Below are positions 1 to 8,242 of a DNA stretch of 64,000 nucleotides, piece by piece. The DNA comes from Mesobacterium_A hydrothermale (GTDB lineage Bacteria > Pseudomonadota > Alphaproteobacteria > Rhodobacterales > Rhodobacteraceae): contig NZ_JAYLLH010000004.1 in NCBI RefSeq assembly GCF_035818635.1, forward strand, positions 166,035-230,034, read 5' to 3'. How positions within the stretch are numbered: position 1 is the first letter of the stretch; every line of letters starts with the position of its first letter. Below the pieces are notes generated by a model, which saw only the letters and a list, made by a program, of their open reading frames with translations, did not search any database and was not told where the DNA came from. The position numbers and the translations under genes were made by a program.

Positions 1-249
1 ATCGTCGCGCCCGCTCCGGTGCGTGAATGCGGCACGCTCGTCGATGTGTTTGCCGGTGCCGAGGCGCGCCAACAGGGGGTGGAGGCGCATCTGCAGGCGG
101 TTGCCGCACGCCAGAATTGCGGATTCGTTCGGGCCGGGGATACCGTCACCGTTTCGCCCAAGGATGGGGTGCATTGGGACCCTGCCGATCACGTTGCCTT
201 TGGCAAGGCCTTCGCGCCCGTCGTGTCAGCACGGTTGGCCGACCTTTGA
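1..249 (+). CDS. SGNH/GDSL-type hydrolase, C-terminal fragment
   Basis: The gene is cut by the left window edge; the frame is open from base 1 and ends at TGA 247-249, giving 82 visible residues. Near the end is DGVHWD followed by AFGKAF, which resembles block V of SGNH/GDSL esterases, where Asp and His two residues later complete the catalytic triad. The Ser, Gly and Asn blocks would lie upstream, so the assignment rests on one motif. The stop overlaps the proposed TTG start of the next gene, suggesting co-transcription. Substrate unknown. Confidence 0.5.
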   Translation: MVAPAPVRECGTLVDVFAGAEARQQGVEAHLQAVAARQNCGFVRAGDTVTVSPKDGVHWDPADHVAFGKAFAPVVSARLADL

Positions 250-695
250 GGGGGCTTGCATTGATCGTGTTGCTGGCGGCGTGTCAGTTTGGCCCTGCGG
301 CGCGTCAGGACCATATCCCCTTGCGCAATCCGACCGCACCGGTCGCGTCGCAGGTGAATGTGCCGCTTTCTGCACTTCTGGGGGACTGGATCGTGGTTGA
401 AGGCGCTGGAATTGAGGCCGGTGGAGACATTAGGATCGACTCGCAAGACATTTATATTGAGGGACAATCCGAAAAGTATTCTTATGATGGGGCAGGGCGG
501 TTCCGCACGGATGACGGTCCGCTCTGGGTGTACTGGATCGACGTGGGCTATCGAACGGTCGCAATGGGGGACCCGCAGGGAACAAGGGTCTGGATCATGG
601 ATCGCCAGGCCTCTGGCAGCCCAGACCGACTGCGCGCCGCGCGCGAGATCCTGCAATGGTATGGATACGATCTGACACGGCTGGAGGGCGCATGA
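246..695 (+). CDS. small lipoprotein of unknown function
   Basis: I place the start at TTG 246 because it gives a compact lipoprotein signal, MRGLALIVLLAAC, whose Cys13 would be lipidated; the frame is open further upstream but runs antisense-like through the preceding gene. The mature part of about 137 residues contains a segment on disposition of a beta-rich domain (LLGDWIVVEG, WVYWIDVGYRT) and ends in an Arg-rich helix. No family is recognised; a lipocalin-like 'GDW' start is possible but unproven. It overlaps the following SDR gene by four bases (ATGA), so it belongs to the same transcript. It is predicted to be anchored to the outer membrane or periplasmic face of the inner membrane. Confidence 0.6.
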   Translation: MRGLALIVLLAACQFGPAARQDHIPLRNPTAPVASQVNVPLSALLGDWIVVEGAGIEAGGDIRIDSQDIYIEGQSEKYSYDGAGRFRTDDGPLWVYWIDVGYRTVAMGDPQGTRVWIMDRQASGSPDRLRAAREILQWYGYDLTRLEGA

Positions 696-1453
696 CACGG
701 GTTTTGATCACCGGGGGCGCCACCGGGCTGGGCCGCGCCATGGCTGAAGGATTTGCCGCGCAGGGCGCGCGCGTGGCGGTTTGTGACGCCGATCCGGCAG
801 CGGTCGCGGCGTTGCAGTCGGACCGTCCCGATATTCGTGCCGCACAGGCCGACGTGACCGATGAGGCCGCGATGGGCTGGTTCCTGAAAGGGCTCGAAGA
901 CGACTGGCAAGGTATAGACGTGGTCTGTGCCAATGCCGGGATTGGCGGCCCCGCCGGGCGGATCGAGGAGTTGGACTATACCGACTGGATGCGCTGCATC
1001 GAGGTCAATCTTGGCGGTGTCTTCCTGACCTGCCGCTGGGCGGCCCGGCTGATGCGGGCGCAGGGGTCTGGCGCGATCATCCTGACATCCTCGACCTCTG
1101 GACAATGGGGGGTGCCGCTGCGGTCGCCCTATGTCGCCGCGAAATGGGGTATCGTGGGCCTGACCAAGACGCTTGCGATGGAACTGGGCCCGGCAGGAGT
1201 GCGGGTGAATGCGATCTGCCCAGGTGCGGTCGAAGGCGATCGGATGGAACGCGTGGTCGCGATGGAAGCGGCGGCCAGCGGAAAATCCCCCGACGAGGTG
1301 CGCGCACAATATGTTCGCGGGGTGTCGCTGCGAGCCTGGGTCAACGCGAAAGATGTAACGGAAACGGTGCTTTGGCTGGCATCCCCGCAGGCGCGGATGA
1401 TCTCTGGCCAGGTCATCGCCATCGACGGACATACGGAGAGCATGGTGTCATGA
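692..1453 (+). CDS. short-chain dehydrogenase/reductase (SDR)
   Basis: This 253-residue protein is a classical SDR. The N-terminal TGGATGLG is the TGxxxGxG dinucleotide-binding motif, CANAG is the NNAG-equivalent, and Ser in LTSSTS with YVAAK supplies the Ser-Tyr-Lys catalytic residues; the C-terminal SGQVIAIDG is typical of the family. Substrate cannot be read from the sequence. It sits in an ATGA-coupled operon with a carnitine dehydrogenase fusion, so it may act on a carnitine-related hydroxyacid or its thioester, but this is inference only. The ATG at 692 overlaps the stop of the lipoprotein gene, and the stop overlaps the next ATG at 1450. Confidence 0.85.
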   Translation: MTRVLITGGATGLGRAMAEGFAAQGARVAVCDADPAAVAALQSDRPDIRAAQADVTDEAAMGWFLKGLEDDWQGIDVVCANAGIGGPAGRIEELDYTDWMRCIEVNLGGVFLTCRWAARLMRAQGSGAIILTSSTSGQWGVPLRSPYVAAKWGIVGLTKTLAMELGPAGVRVNAICPGAVEGDRMERVVAMEAAASGKSPDEVRAQYVRGVSLRAWVNAKDVTETVLWLASPQARMISGQVIAIDGHTESMVS

Positions 1454-2856
1454 CGAAAACGGCAGCAATCATCGGCGGCGGTGTGATCGGAGGCGGTTGG
1501 GCGGCGCGCTTTGCCCTGATGGGGTGGGATGTGCGCATCTTCGACCCCGACCCGGAAGCAGAGCGCAAGATGGGCGAGGTGATGCGCAACGCCGAACGCG
1601 CCTTGCCGATGCTGTATGATACCGCTTTGCCCGAACGTGGTCGGATCAGTTTCCACGCGGAACTGGCCGATGCGGTGCAGGGCGCGATCTGGATCCAGGA
1701 AAGCGTTCCTGAACGTCTTGACCTGAAACTGAAGGTTTATCAGTCACTTCAGGCGTGTTGCTTACCTGATGCGGTGATCGCCTCCTCGACCTCTGGGTTC
1801 AAACCGTCCGAGATTCAGGACGGTGCGGCACGGCCCGAACAGATCCTTGTCGCGCATCCGTTCAACCCGGTCTACCTGCTGCCCCTGGCCGAGCTGGTTC
1901 CCAGCCCAAGGAACACGCCGGAAGTCATTGATAAGGCGAAGACAATCCTCACAGAGATCGGGATGTTCCCGCTGCATGTCCGGGCCGAGATCGACGCCCA
2001 TATCGCCGACCGGTTCCTTGAGGCCGTGTGGCGAGAGGCGCTGTGGCTGGTCAAGGACGGCATTGCCACGACCGAGGAGATCGACAACGCGATCCGGTAT
2101 GGCTTTGGCCTGCGGTGGGCGCAGATGGGTCTGTTCGAAACCTATCGCGTGGCCGGCGGCGAGGCCGGGATGCGGCACTTCATGGCGCAGTTCGGTCCCT
2201 GCCTTAGCTGGCCCTGGACCAAGCTGATGGATGTGCCCGAATTCACTGACGAACTGGTCGACCTGATCGCGGACCAGTCCGACGCTCAATCCGGCGCCTT
2301 CACGATCCGCGAGCTGGAAGCCAAGCGCGACATGAACCTTGTCGCCATGCTGCGCGCCCTGAAAGGCCGGGAGGAGGCCGCGGGCGCGCTGCTGCGCAGC
2401 CATGAACGCGGCTTGCGTTTCGACCCGGACGGCGTGCCGATGGTGACCCAGCGCCGTGTTGTGCCGATCGACTGGACCGACATGAACGGCCATATGAACG
2501 AGGGCCGCTATGGCCAGGTGTTCAGCGACGCGGCAGAGGTATTGATGGCCGCCGTGGGCGCAGACGAGGCCTATGTGGCGGCGGGCAACAGCTATTTTAC
2601 GGTGGAAACCACGGTGAAATACCTGATGGAGACCCATGCCGGAGAGGCCATTCGCGTCGATAGCCGCGTTACCCTAGGCGACGGCAAGAAACTTCGCGTT
2701 TTCCACGAGATGCGGCGCGAAGCTGATAACGAACTTTTGGCAAGTTGCGACCAGTTCATGCTGCATGTCAGCCTTGAGACCCGGCGCAGTTGCCCGCCCT
2801 TGCCGCATGTCCAGGCCGCGGTCGAGGCATTGGCCGCCAGGCACAAGGAGTCCTGA
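1450..2856 (+). CDS. lcdH: carnitine 3-dehydrogenase fused to hotdog thioesterase (putative betainyl-CoA thioesterase)
   Basis: The protein has 468 residues in two parts. Residues 1-320 form a 3-hydroxyacyl-CoA-dehydrogenase-like NAD enzyme with GGGVIGGGWA at the N-terminus and HPFNP near residue 137 containing the catalytic His. Residues about 330-460 are a 4HBT hotdog domain with DWTDMNGHMN. Stand-alone carnitine dehydrogenases are near 320 residues; fusion to a thioesterase acting on betainyl-CoA is known in some alphaproteobacteria. The first half should oxidise L-carnitine to 3-dehydrocarnitine and the second should release glycine betaine from betainyl-CoA. The intervening cleavage enzyme (BKACE family) is not in the window and may lie upstream. 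AAGGAG precedes the next gene two bases after this stop. Confidence 0.85.
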   Translation: MTKTAAIIGGGVIGGGWAARFALMGWDVRIFDPDPEAERKMGEVMRNAERALPMLYDTALPERGRISFHAELADAVQGAIWIQESVPERLDLKLKVYQSLQACCLPDAVIASSTSGFKPSEIQDGAARPEQILVAHPFNPVYLLPLAELVPSPRNTPEVIDKAKTILTEIGMFPLHVRAEIDAHIADRFLEAVWREALWLVKDGIATTEEIDNAIRYGFGLRWAQMGLFETYRVAGGEAGMRHFMAQFGPCLSWPWTKLMDVPEFTDELVDLIADQSDAQSGAFTIRELEAKRDMNLVAMLRALKGREEAAGALLRSHERGLRFDPDGVPMVTQRRVVPIDWTDMNGHMNEGRYGQVFSDAAEVLMAAVGADEAYVAAGNSYFTVETTVKYLMETHAGEAIRVDSRVTLGDGKKLRVFHEMRREADNELLASCDQFMLHVSLETRRSCPPLPHVQAAVEALAARHKES

Positions 2857-2858
2857 CG

Positions 2859-4019
2859 ATGAACTTTGGTCTGACCGAAGAACAGCAGATGATCGTCGAC
2901 ACGGTGCGCAGCTTTGTCGAGAAAGAGATCTATCCGCATGAAGACGTGGTGGAACGCACCGGCGAGGTGCCAAAAGAGATCGCCGCAGAGATCAAGCGCA
3001 AGTGCCTTGACCTGGGCTTTTATGCCTCGAACTTTCCCGAAGAGGTCGGCGGCCCGGGGCTGAGCCACCTGGAATTCGCGCTGGTCGAGCGGGAACTTGG
3101 GCGTGGCTCCATGGCGCTGACGCATTTCTTTGGCCGGCCACAGAATATCCTGATGGCTTGCAACGGCGAACAGCGCGAAAAATACCTGCTGCCCGCCGTG
3201 CGCGGCGAGCGCATGGACGCGCTGGCGATGACCGAACCCGATGCCGGATCGGATGTGCGGGGGATGAAATGCAATGCCGTGCGCGACGGGGGCGATTGGG
3301 TTGTGAACGGCACAAAGCACTTCATCTCTGGCGCGGATCATGCTGATTTCTTTATCGTTTTCATCGCAACCGGGGTGGATGAAACCCATCACGGGCCGAA
3401 AAAGCGGATCACCTGTTTCCTGGTCGACCGGGGCCATCCCGGCTTCACCGTGCGCAAGGGCTATGACAGCGTCAGCCACCGGGGCTACAAGAATTGCGTT
3501 CTGGAATTTGACAACTGTCGTTTGCCCGATGCGCAGGTCTTGGGTGCCGTCGATGGCGGTTTCGCGGTGATGAACGAATGGCTTTACGCCACCCGCATCA
3601 CCGTGGCCACCATGTGCGTGGGCCGCGCCCGACGGGTCTTCGACTATGCGCTGAGCTACGCTGCCGAGCGCCAGCAGTTCGGTCAGCCCATCGGCAAGTT
3701 CCAGGGGATCGGCTTCCAACTCGCTGACATGATTACGGAAATCGACGCCGCCGATCACCTGACCCTTGCCAGCGCCTGGCGCCTGGACCAAGGGCTGCCT
3801 GCCAACCGTGAAATCGCCAGCGCGAAACTCTATGCGAGCGAGATGCTGGCGCGGGTCACCGACGCGGCCTTGCAGGTGCATGGCGGTATGGGGTTGATGG
3901 CGGATTTGCCGTTGGAACGGTTTTGGCGCGATGCCCGCGTTGAACGCATCTGGGATGGAACCAGCGAAATTCAGAGGCATATCATCGCGCGCGAGCTTTT
4001 GCGCCCTTTGGGGGCGTGA
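2859..4019 (+). CDS. acyl-CoA dehydrogenase, likely for gamma-butyrobetainyl-CoA
   Basis: This 386-residue flavoprotein has the standard acyl-CoA dehydrogenase order: an N-terminal helical domain, a middle beta domain with TEPDAGSD and the FISGA segment, and a C-terminal helical domain with AAERQQFGQPIG and QVHGGMGLM. The usual catalytic Glu before GTS near the C-terminus is Asp here (WDGTSEIQ, about residue 366), and the alternative position in helix G is not an obvious Glu; Asp is seen in some members of the family. In this operon the natural guess is dehydrogenation of gamma-butyrobetainyl-CoA to crotonobetainyl-CoA. Start is fixed by AAGGAG at 2845-2850. The following gene starts about 60 bases after the stop. 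Confidence 0.85.
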   Translation: MNFGLTEEQQMIVDTVRSFVEKEIYPHEDVVERTGEVPKEIAAEIKRKCLDLGFYASNFPEEVGGPGLSHLEFALVERELGRGSMALTHFFGRPQNILMACNGEQREKYLLPAVRGERMDALAMTEPDAGSDVRGMKCNAVRDGGDWVVNGTKHFISGADHADFFIVFIATGVDETHHGPKKRITCFLVDRGHPGFTVRKGYDSVSHRGYKNCVLEFDNCRLPDAQVLGAVDGGFAVMNEWLYATRITVATMCVGRARRVFDYALSYAAERQQFGQPIGKFQGIGFQLADMITEIDAADHLTLASAWRLDQGLPANREIASAKLYASEMLARVTDAALQVHGGMGLMADLPLERFWRDARVERIWDGTSEIQRHIIARELLRPLGA

Positions 4020-4078
4020 CCTTCCCGAGACTTTGTGAATAAATTCAGTTCGGTGAAGTGAATGGGAGGCGCTGTGCT

Positions 4079-6139
4079 GTGAGCATGGAGCGGCTTGAAC
4101 GTCTGCTGAAGCCGCGCTCTGTCGCGGTGATCGGCGGCGGCGCCTGGTGCAGGGCGGTCGTGCGCGGCTTGCGCAACATGGGCTATGCTTGGGACGTTTG
4201 GCCCGTGCATCCGACGGCAGAGGCGATCGAGGGAGTGCGCGCCAGGCGCAGTCTCTCCATGTTGCCCGAGGCGCCGGATGCGGCCTTTGTCGGCGTCAAC
4301 CGGGATGCAACCATCGACGTGGTGCGCGAACTGTCCCGGATAGGGGCAGGCGGCGCGGTCTGCTTTGCCAGCGGGTTTTCGGAAACGACGGATGGGCAAG
4401 AGTTGAACGCCGCCCTGCTGGACGCGGCGGGCGCCATGCCGGTGATCGGCCCCAATTGCTATGGCTTCATCAACGCGGTCGAGCGCGCCGCGCTTTGGCC
4501 CGATATTCACGGGCTGGTCAAGGTTGACCGAGGCGTTGCGATCCTGACCCAGTCCTCGAACATTGCGCTGAACATGTCGATGCAGCGCCGGGGCTTGCCA
4601 ATTGCCTATCTCGCCAGCGCTGGCAACCAGGCCCAGACCAGCCTTGCGGAATTGGCCACCGCGTTCCTTGAGGATCCCTGCGTGACCGCCCTTGGCCTGC
4701 ACATCGAAGGCATCGGCGATCTGCGAGGGTTCGAGGACATGGCCCGCGTCGCGCGCAGTTCCGGCAAATCCGTCGTTGTCCTGAAAACAGGGCGGTCGGA
4801 CGCGGCCCAGGCCGCGGCGGTGTCGCACACGGCCTCGATTTCGGGCAGCGATGCGGGTGCCGACGCGCTGTTCAAACGCTTGGGGATGGCGCGGGTCAAT
4901 TCGCTGGATGTGATGCTGGAGGCGCTGAAACTGCTGCATTTTGCCGGACCGCTGCCAGTGGGCGAAATCGCGTCCATGTCCTGTTCCGGCGGTGAAGCGA
5001 GCCTGATGGCCGATGCCGCCGCCGCGCAAGGGCTGCGGTTTGCCGAACTGTCGCCGGCCCAGAGGAAAGAGCTGGAGCATGTGCTGGGCCCGCGTGTGAC
5101 GGTTTCCAACCCGCTCGACTATCACACCTACATCTGGGGCAACACGCAGGCCATGGCAGATACGTTTGCCGCCATGATGAAGGGGCGTGCGGTCCTGTCT
5201 TGCCTGATCGCCGATTTTCCGCGCTCTGACCGGTGCCAGACCGATGCCTGGGAATGCCTGATCGAGGCCGCCGCGCAGGCCAAGAAGACCGTCGGCCTGC
5301 CTCTGGCCGTCGTGTCCTCCATCGCCGACACCATGCCCGAAGATATTGTTGACCGGTTGGTGGGGCACGGGCTGATCCCGATGGCAGAGCTGGAAAACGC
5401 CACACGCGCGATCCGCGTGGTAACCGAACTCGGGCGTCCCCTGCGCCATCCCGCCGCTGTGATGGTGCCGCGGGCGGTGCCCGGTGTTGCCCTGCTGGCA
5501 GAGGCCGAGGCGAAGCGTGCGTTGTCGCACCAGGGGGTGGATATTCCTTTCGGGGCGCTGGCCGACACGCCCGAAGAAGCCGGAACGCTGGCCGAGGGGC
5601 GCGGGCCGGTGGTGCTGAAGGCGCAGGGCATCGCCCACAAGACAGAAGCCGGGGCGGTGGCGCTTGGCCTGACCACGCCCGGGGCGGTCGCCGATGCGGC
5701 ACGCACCATGCCCGGTGGGCCTTTCCTGGTCGAGGAAATGATAGACGGCGCGGTGGCCGAACTGCTCGTCGGCGTGGTAGCCGATCCCGCGCATGGCTAT
5801 GTTCTGACGCTGGCGCAAGGCGGCATACTTGCCGAACTCGCCGCCGATTCCGCCAAGCTGTTGTTGCCGGTGGACCGAAGCGCGTTGCGCGGAGCGCTGA
5901 GCACATTGCGGATCTGGCCGGTGCTGATGGGCTATCGCGGGCGCCCGGGCGCTGACCCGGAAAAGATCATCGACGCAATTATGGCGATCCAGTCCTATGT
6001 GCAGGACATGGGCGGCGCGGTTCAGGAACTGGAAATCAACCCGCTGATCGTCACACCAACCCGCGCGGTTGCGGTCGATGCCTTGGTCCGCACCGCGCCC
6101 CGGATTGTCCCCGACTGGCAAAAGGAATTCCATTCATGA
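4079..6139 (+). CDS. NDP-forming acyl-CoA ligase (acetate-CoA ligase/Pat-type)
   Basis: The 686-residue protein has the layout of ADP-forming acyl-CoA synthetases: CoA-binding domain (SVAVIGG), succinyl-CoA-ligase-like domains with SHTAS near residue 249 containing the phospho-His, and a C-terminal ATP-grasp part (VVLKAQG, HKTEAGAV, ELEINPL). It is expected to activate a carboxylate with CoA and ATP reversibly. Within a carnitine operon it probably replaces the AMP-forming betaine/carnitine-CoA ligase CaiC. The start is ambiguous: GTG 4058, GTG 4079 and ATG 4085 are in frame; 4079 is chosen because GGGAGG at 4064-4069 is well spaced. Its stop overlaps the caiD start (ATGA). Substrate is inferred only from context. 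Confidence 0.85.
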   Translation: MSMERLERLLKPRSVAVIGGGAWCRAVVRGLRNMGYAWDVWPVHPTAEAIEGVRARRSLSMLPEAPDAAFVGVNRDATIDVVRELSRIGAGGAVCFASGFSETTDGQELNAALLDAAGAMPVIGPNCYGFINAVERAALWPDIHGLVKVDRGVAILTQSSNIALNMSMQRRGLPIAYLASAGNQAQTSLAELATAFLEDPCVTALGLHIEGIGDLRGFEDMARVARSSGKSVVVLKTGRSDAAQAAAVSHTASISGSDAGADALFKRLGMARVNSLDVMLEALKLLHFAGPLPVGEIASMSCSGGEASLMADAAAAQGLRFAELSPAQRKELEHVLGPRVTVSNPLDYHTYIWGNTQAMADTFAAMMKGRAVLSCLIADFPRSDRCQTDAWECLIEAAAQAKKTVGLPLAVVSSIADTMPEDIVDRLVGHGLIPMAELENATRAIRVVTELGRPLRHPAAVMVPRAVPGVALLAEAEAKRALSHQGVDIPFGALADTPEEAGTLAEGRGPVVLKAQGIAHKTEAGAVALGLTTPGAVADAARTMPGGPFLVEEMIDGAVAELLVGVVADPAHGYVLTLAQGGILAELAADSAKLLLPVDRSALRGALSTLRIWPVLMGYRGRPGADPEKIIDAIMAIQSYVQDMGGAVQELEINPLIVTPTRAVAVDALVRTAPRIVPDWQKEFHS

Positions 6140-6921
6140 CCGACAGCCCGATCAGAACAGAGCGTCGCGGCCATGTGCTCGAGGTCACGCTCGACCGTCC
6201 CAAGGCCAACGCGATCGACCTCGCGACCAGCCGCCTGATGGGACAGGTCTTCGCCGATTTTCGCGACGACCCCGACCTGCGCGTGGCGCTGGTGACCGGC
6301 GCAGGACAGAAATTCTTTTGTCCGGGCTGGGATCTCAAGGCCGCCGCCGAAGGCGATGCCGTCGATGGCGATTACGGCGTGGGCGGGTTCGGGGGCTTGC
6401 AGGAACTGCGCGACCTGAACAAGCCGGTGATCATGGCGGTGAACGGCATCTGCTGTGGCGGCGGGCTGGAACTGGCGCTGTCCGGCGATATCATCCTGGC
6501 CGCGGATCACGCCACCTTCGCCCTGCCGGAAATCCGCTCGGGCACCGTGGCCGATGCGGCAAGCGTCAAGCTGCCGAAACGCATCCCCTATCACATCGCG
6601 ATGGAAATGCTGCTCACCGGCCGCTGGCTCGATGTCGCAGAAGCCGCGCGCTGGGGGGTCGTGAACCACGTCTACCCGGCCGAACACCTGATGGCCAAGG
6701 CGCGGGAGATGGCAGATCTGCTCGCCTCGGGCCCGCCGCTGGTCTATGCCGCGATCAAGGAAATCGTGCGCGCCGCCGAAGACAGTTCGTTCCAGAACAC
6801 CATGAACCGCATCACCAAACGCCAGTTTGCCACGGTCGAAAGGCTCTATTCCAGCGAAGACCAGCTCGAAGGCGCGCGCGCCTTCGCCGAGAAACGCGAT
6901 CCGGTCTGGAAAGGCCGCTAA
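6136..6921 (+). CDS. caiD: carnitinyl-CoA dehydratase (crotonobetainyl-CoA hydratase)
   Basis: The 261-residue crotonase-fold protein matches the Escherichia coli CaiD pattern along its whole length from memory, including LDRPKANAID, GWDLKAAAEG, FALPE and the identical C-terminal FAEKRDPVWKGR. Glu112 (in GGGLELAL) and Glu132 (in FALPEI) occupy the positions of the two catalytic glutamates. It interconverts L-carnitinyl-CoA and crotonobetainyl-CoA. In the anaerobic E. coli pathway it acts with CaiA, CaiB and CaiC; here it sits instead with an acyl-CoA dehydrogenase and an NDP-forming ligase, fitting aerobic breakdown. Last gene of the operon; a repeat element lies just downstream and the next gene is convergent. 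Confidence 0.92.
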   Translation: MTDSPIRTERRGHVLEVTLDRPKANAIDLATSRLMGQVFADFRDDPDLRVALVTGAGQKFFCPGWDLKAAAEGDAVDGDYGVGGFGGLQELRDLNKPVIMAVNGICCGGGLELALSGDIILAADHATFALPEIRSGTVADAASVKLPKRIPYHIAMEMLLTGRWLDVAEAARWGVVNHVYPAEHLMAKAREMADLLASGPPLVYAAIKEIVRAAEDSSFQNTMNRITKRQFATVERLYSSEDQLEGARAFAEKRDPVWKGR

Positions 6922-6940
6922 GCCCCTGCAAACGGCCGCC

Positions 6941-6992
6941 TCCTTCTTCTGGCGGAAAATATCCCGGAGAGCACGAGAGGCAGCGCCTCTCG
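6941..6992 (-). repeat. intergenic hairpin + GGATATTTT repeat, copy 1
   Basis: Read on the minus strand this has an 8-bp stem (arms 6985-6992 and 6974-6981) with a GCT loop, a short spacer and a core containing CCGGGATATTTTCC followed by GCCAGAAGAAGG. The core (26 bases) is identical to copy 2 near 12.55 kb. It lies between the convergent caiD and FAD oxidoreductase genes and may serve as a terminator for either. See the repeat finding. Confidence 0.75.
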
Positions 6993-7003
6993 TCTGGCGC
7001 CAG

Positions 7004-8242
7004 TCAGACCGCGCCCATCGCTTGGTACGCGGTGAAGGCCAGCGCATACCCCGCCTCGCGCAAACGCCGCGCGGACACCGGGACCGGCGCGCTCAGGGGC
7101 AGGGGCAGGGCACGCGCGTCGCCGCTGACCAGATACGCCGACATCGCCTTGCCAAACCAGGTCCCCGGCGCGATGCCGCGCCCGTTATAGGCCATCGGCG
7201 CAAAGACACGGTCCGCCAGGCGATAGATCATCGGCAGGTGATCGGGGGTAAAGGCCACGCGCCCGTGCCAGCCATGGCGGAACCCGACCGGACCAAGGTC
7301 CGGGAACAGTTTCTGCAGCCGTTTCGCGGCCCAGCGGCGCGCCAGGGCGCCATCGCGCCCCATGCTGCCCACGACCAGCCCGCCGCGCCCGTCCCTGCGG
7401 ACATAGGTCATGATCGGCGCGGTGTCCCACAGACCCTGCCCGCCGGGCAGGATCCGCGCGATCCTGTCGCCCAGGGGTTCGGTTCCGATCTGGAACAGGT
7501 CGATGGCGGAAAACGTGTTGCGCAGCCCCGGCCAGAGGTCGAGGTTATAGGCATTGGCCGCCAGCACCACCCGCCGGGCCCGCACGGTGCCCTGCGCGGT
7601 AGTCAACGCCCATCCATTCCGTTCTTCCAGCCGCGTCACCGCGCAGCCGGTGACCAGCCGCGCCCCCGCCGCCCGCGCCGCCCGCGCCAGTCCCCGGGCA
7701 TAGCCCATGGGGTTGATCGTCCCCGCACGGGCATCCACCAGCCCGCCGTAAAACCGCGTCGACCCGATCATCTCTGCGGCTGCGTCGCGGTCCAGCAACG
7801 TCACCGGCGCGCCACGGGCCTGCCACTGGCGGTGCCGATCTGCCAGGTCCTTCATCCCGGCGGGGGAATGGGCGGCGTGGATCGTGCCGGTGCGCGTCAG
7901 GTCGCAACGGATCTGGTGGCGTTCGATCAGGTCCATGACATAGGCGGGCGCCTCGGACAGCTCTCCGATCAGGCGGGACCGGTCCGGCCCCAGCCGGCGC
8001 ACGGCTTCGTCGGGCGGCAGCCACAGCCCGGCGTTCAACAGGCCGACATTGCGCCCCGACCCGCCAAACCCCGGCTCCCGTGCTTCGATCACGGCCACAT
8101 CCAGCCCGGCATCGGCTGCATGCAGCGCTGTCGACAGGCCCGTATAGCCCGCGCCGATCACCGCCACGTCGACGGTTTCGGGCAAGGGATCAGACGGTAC
8201 CGCGGGTTCCGCCGACACGTCGGCCCAATGCGAAACGGTCAT
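7004..8242 (-). CDS. FAD-dependent oxidoreductase (DadA/PuuB-like amine oxidase)
   Basis: The 412-residue protein belongs to the DAO superfamily. The FAD-binding motif VIGAGYTG is at about residues 28-35, and GGSGRNVGLL with a C-terminal MAYNGRGIAPG resembles gamma-glutamylputrescine oxidase-type members. The reaction would be oxidation of a C-N bond of an amine or amino acid. No substrate signature is recognised. It is convergent with the carnitine operon, so demethylation or oxidation of a betaine breakdown product is possible but not shown. Its ATG overlaps the stop of the upstream VWA gene by four bases, so both are one transcript. Confidence 0.82.
   Translation of the reverse strand: MTVSHWADVSAEPAVPSDPLPETVDVAVIGAGYTGLSTALHAADAGLDVAVIEAREPGFGGSGRNVGLLNAGLWLPPDEAVRRLGPDRSRLIGELSEAPAYVMDLIERHQIRCDLTRTGTIHAAHSPAGMKDLADRHRQWQARGAPVTLLDRDAAAEMIGSTRFYGGLVDARAGTINPMGYARGLARAARAAGARLVTGCAVTRLEERNGWALTTAQGTVRARRVVLAANAYNLDLWPGLRNTFSAIDLFQIGTEPLGDRIARILPGGQGLWDTAPIMTYVRRDGRGGLVVGSMGRDGALARRWAAKRLQKLFPDLGPVGFRHGWHGRVAFTPDHLPMIYRLADRVFAPMAYNGRGIAPGTWFGKAMSAYLVSGDARALPLPLSAPVPVSARRLREAGYALAFTAYQAMGAV

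Noticed and set aside
3971..6133. 720-codon open frame on the minus strand opposite the CoA ligase
   Set aside because: It is an antisense shadow of a clear ligase gene in GC-rich DNA; the translation is His/Arg/Gly-rich with no family motif.
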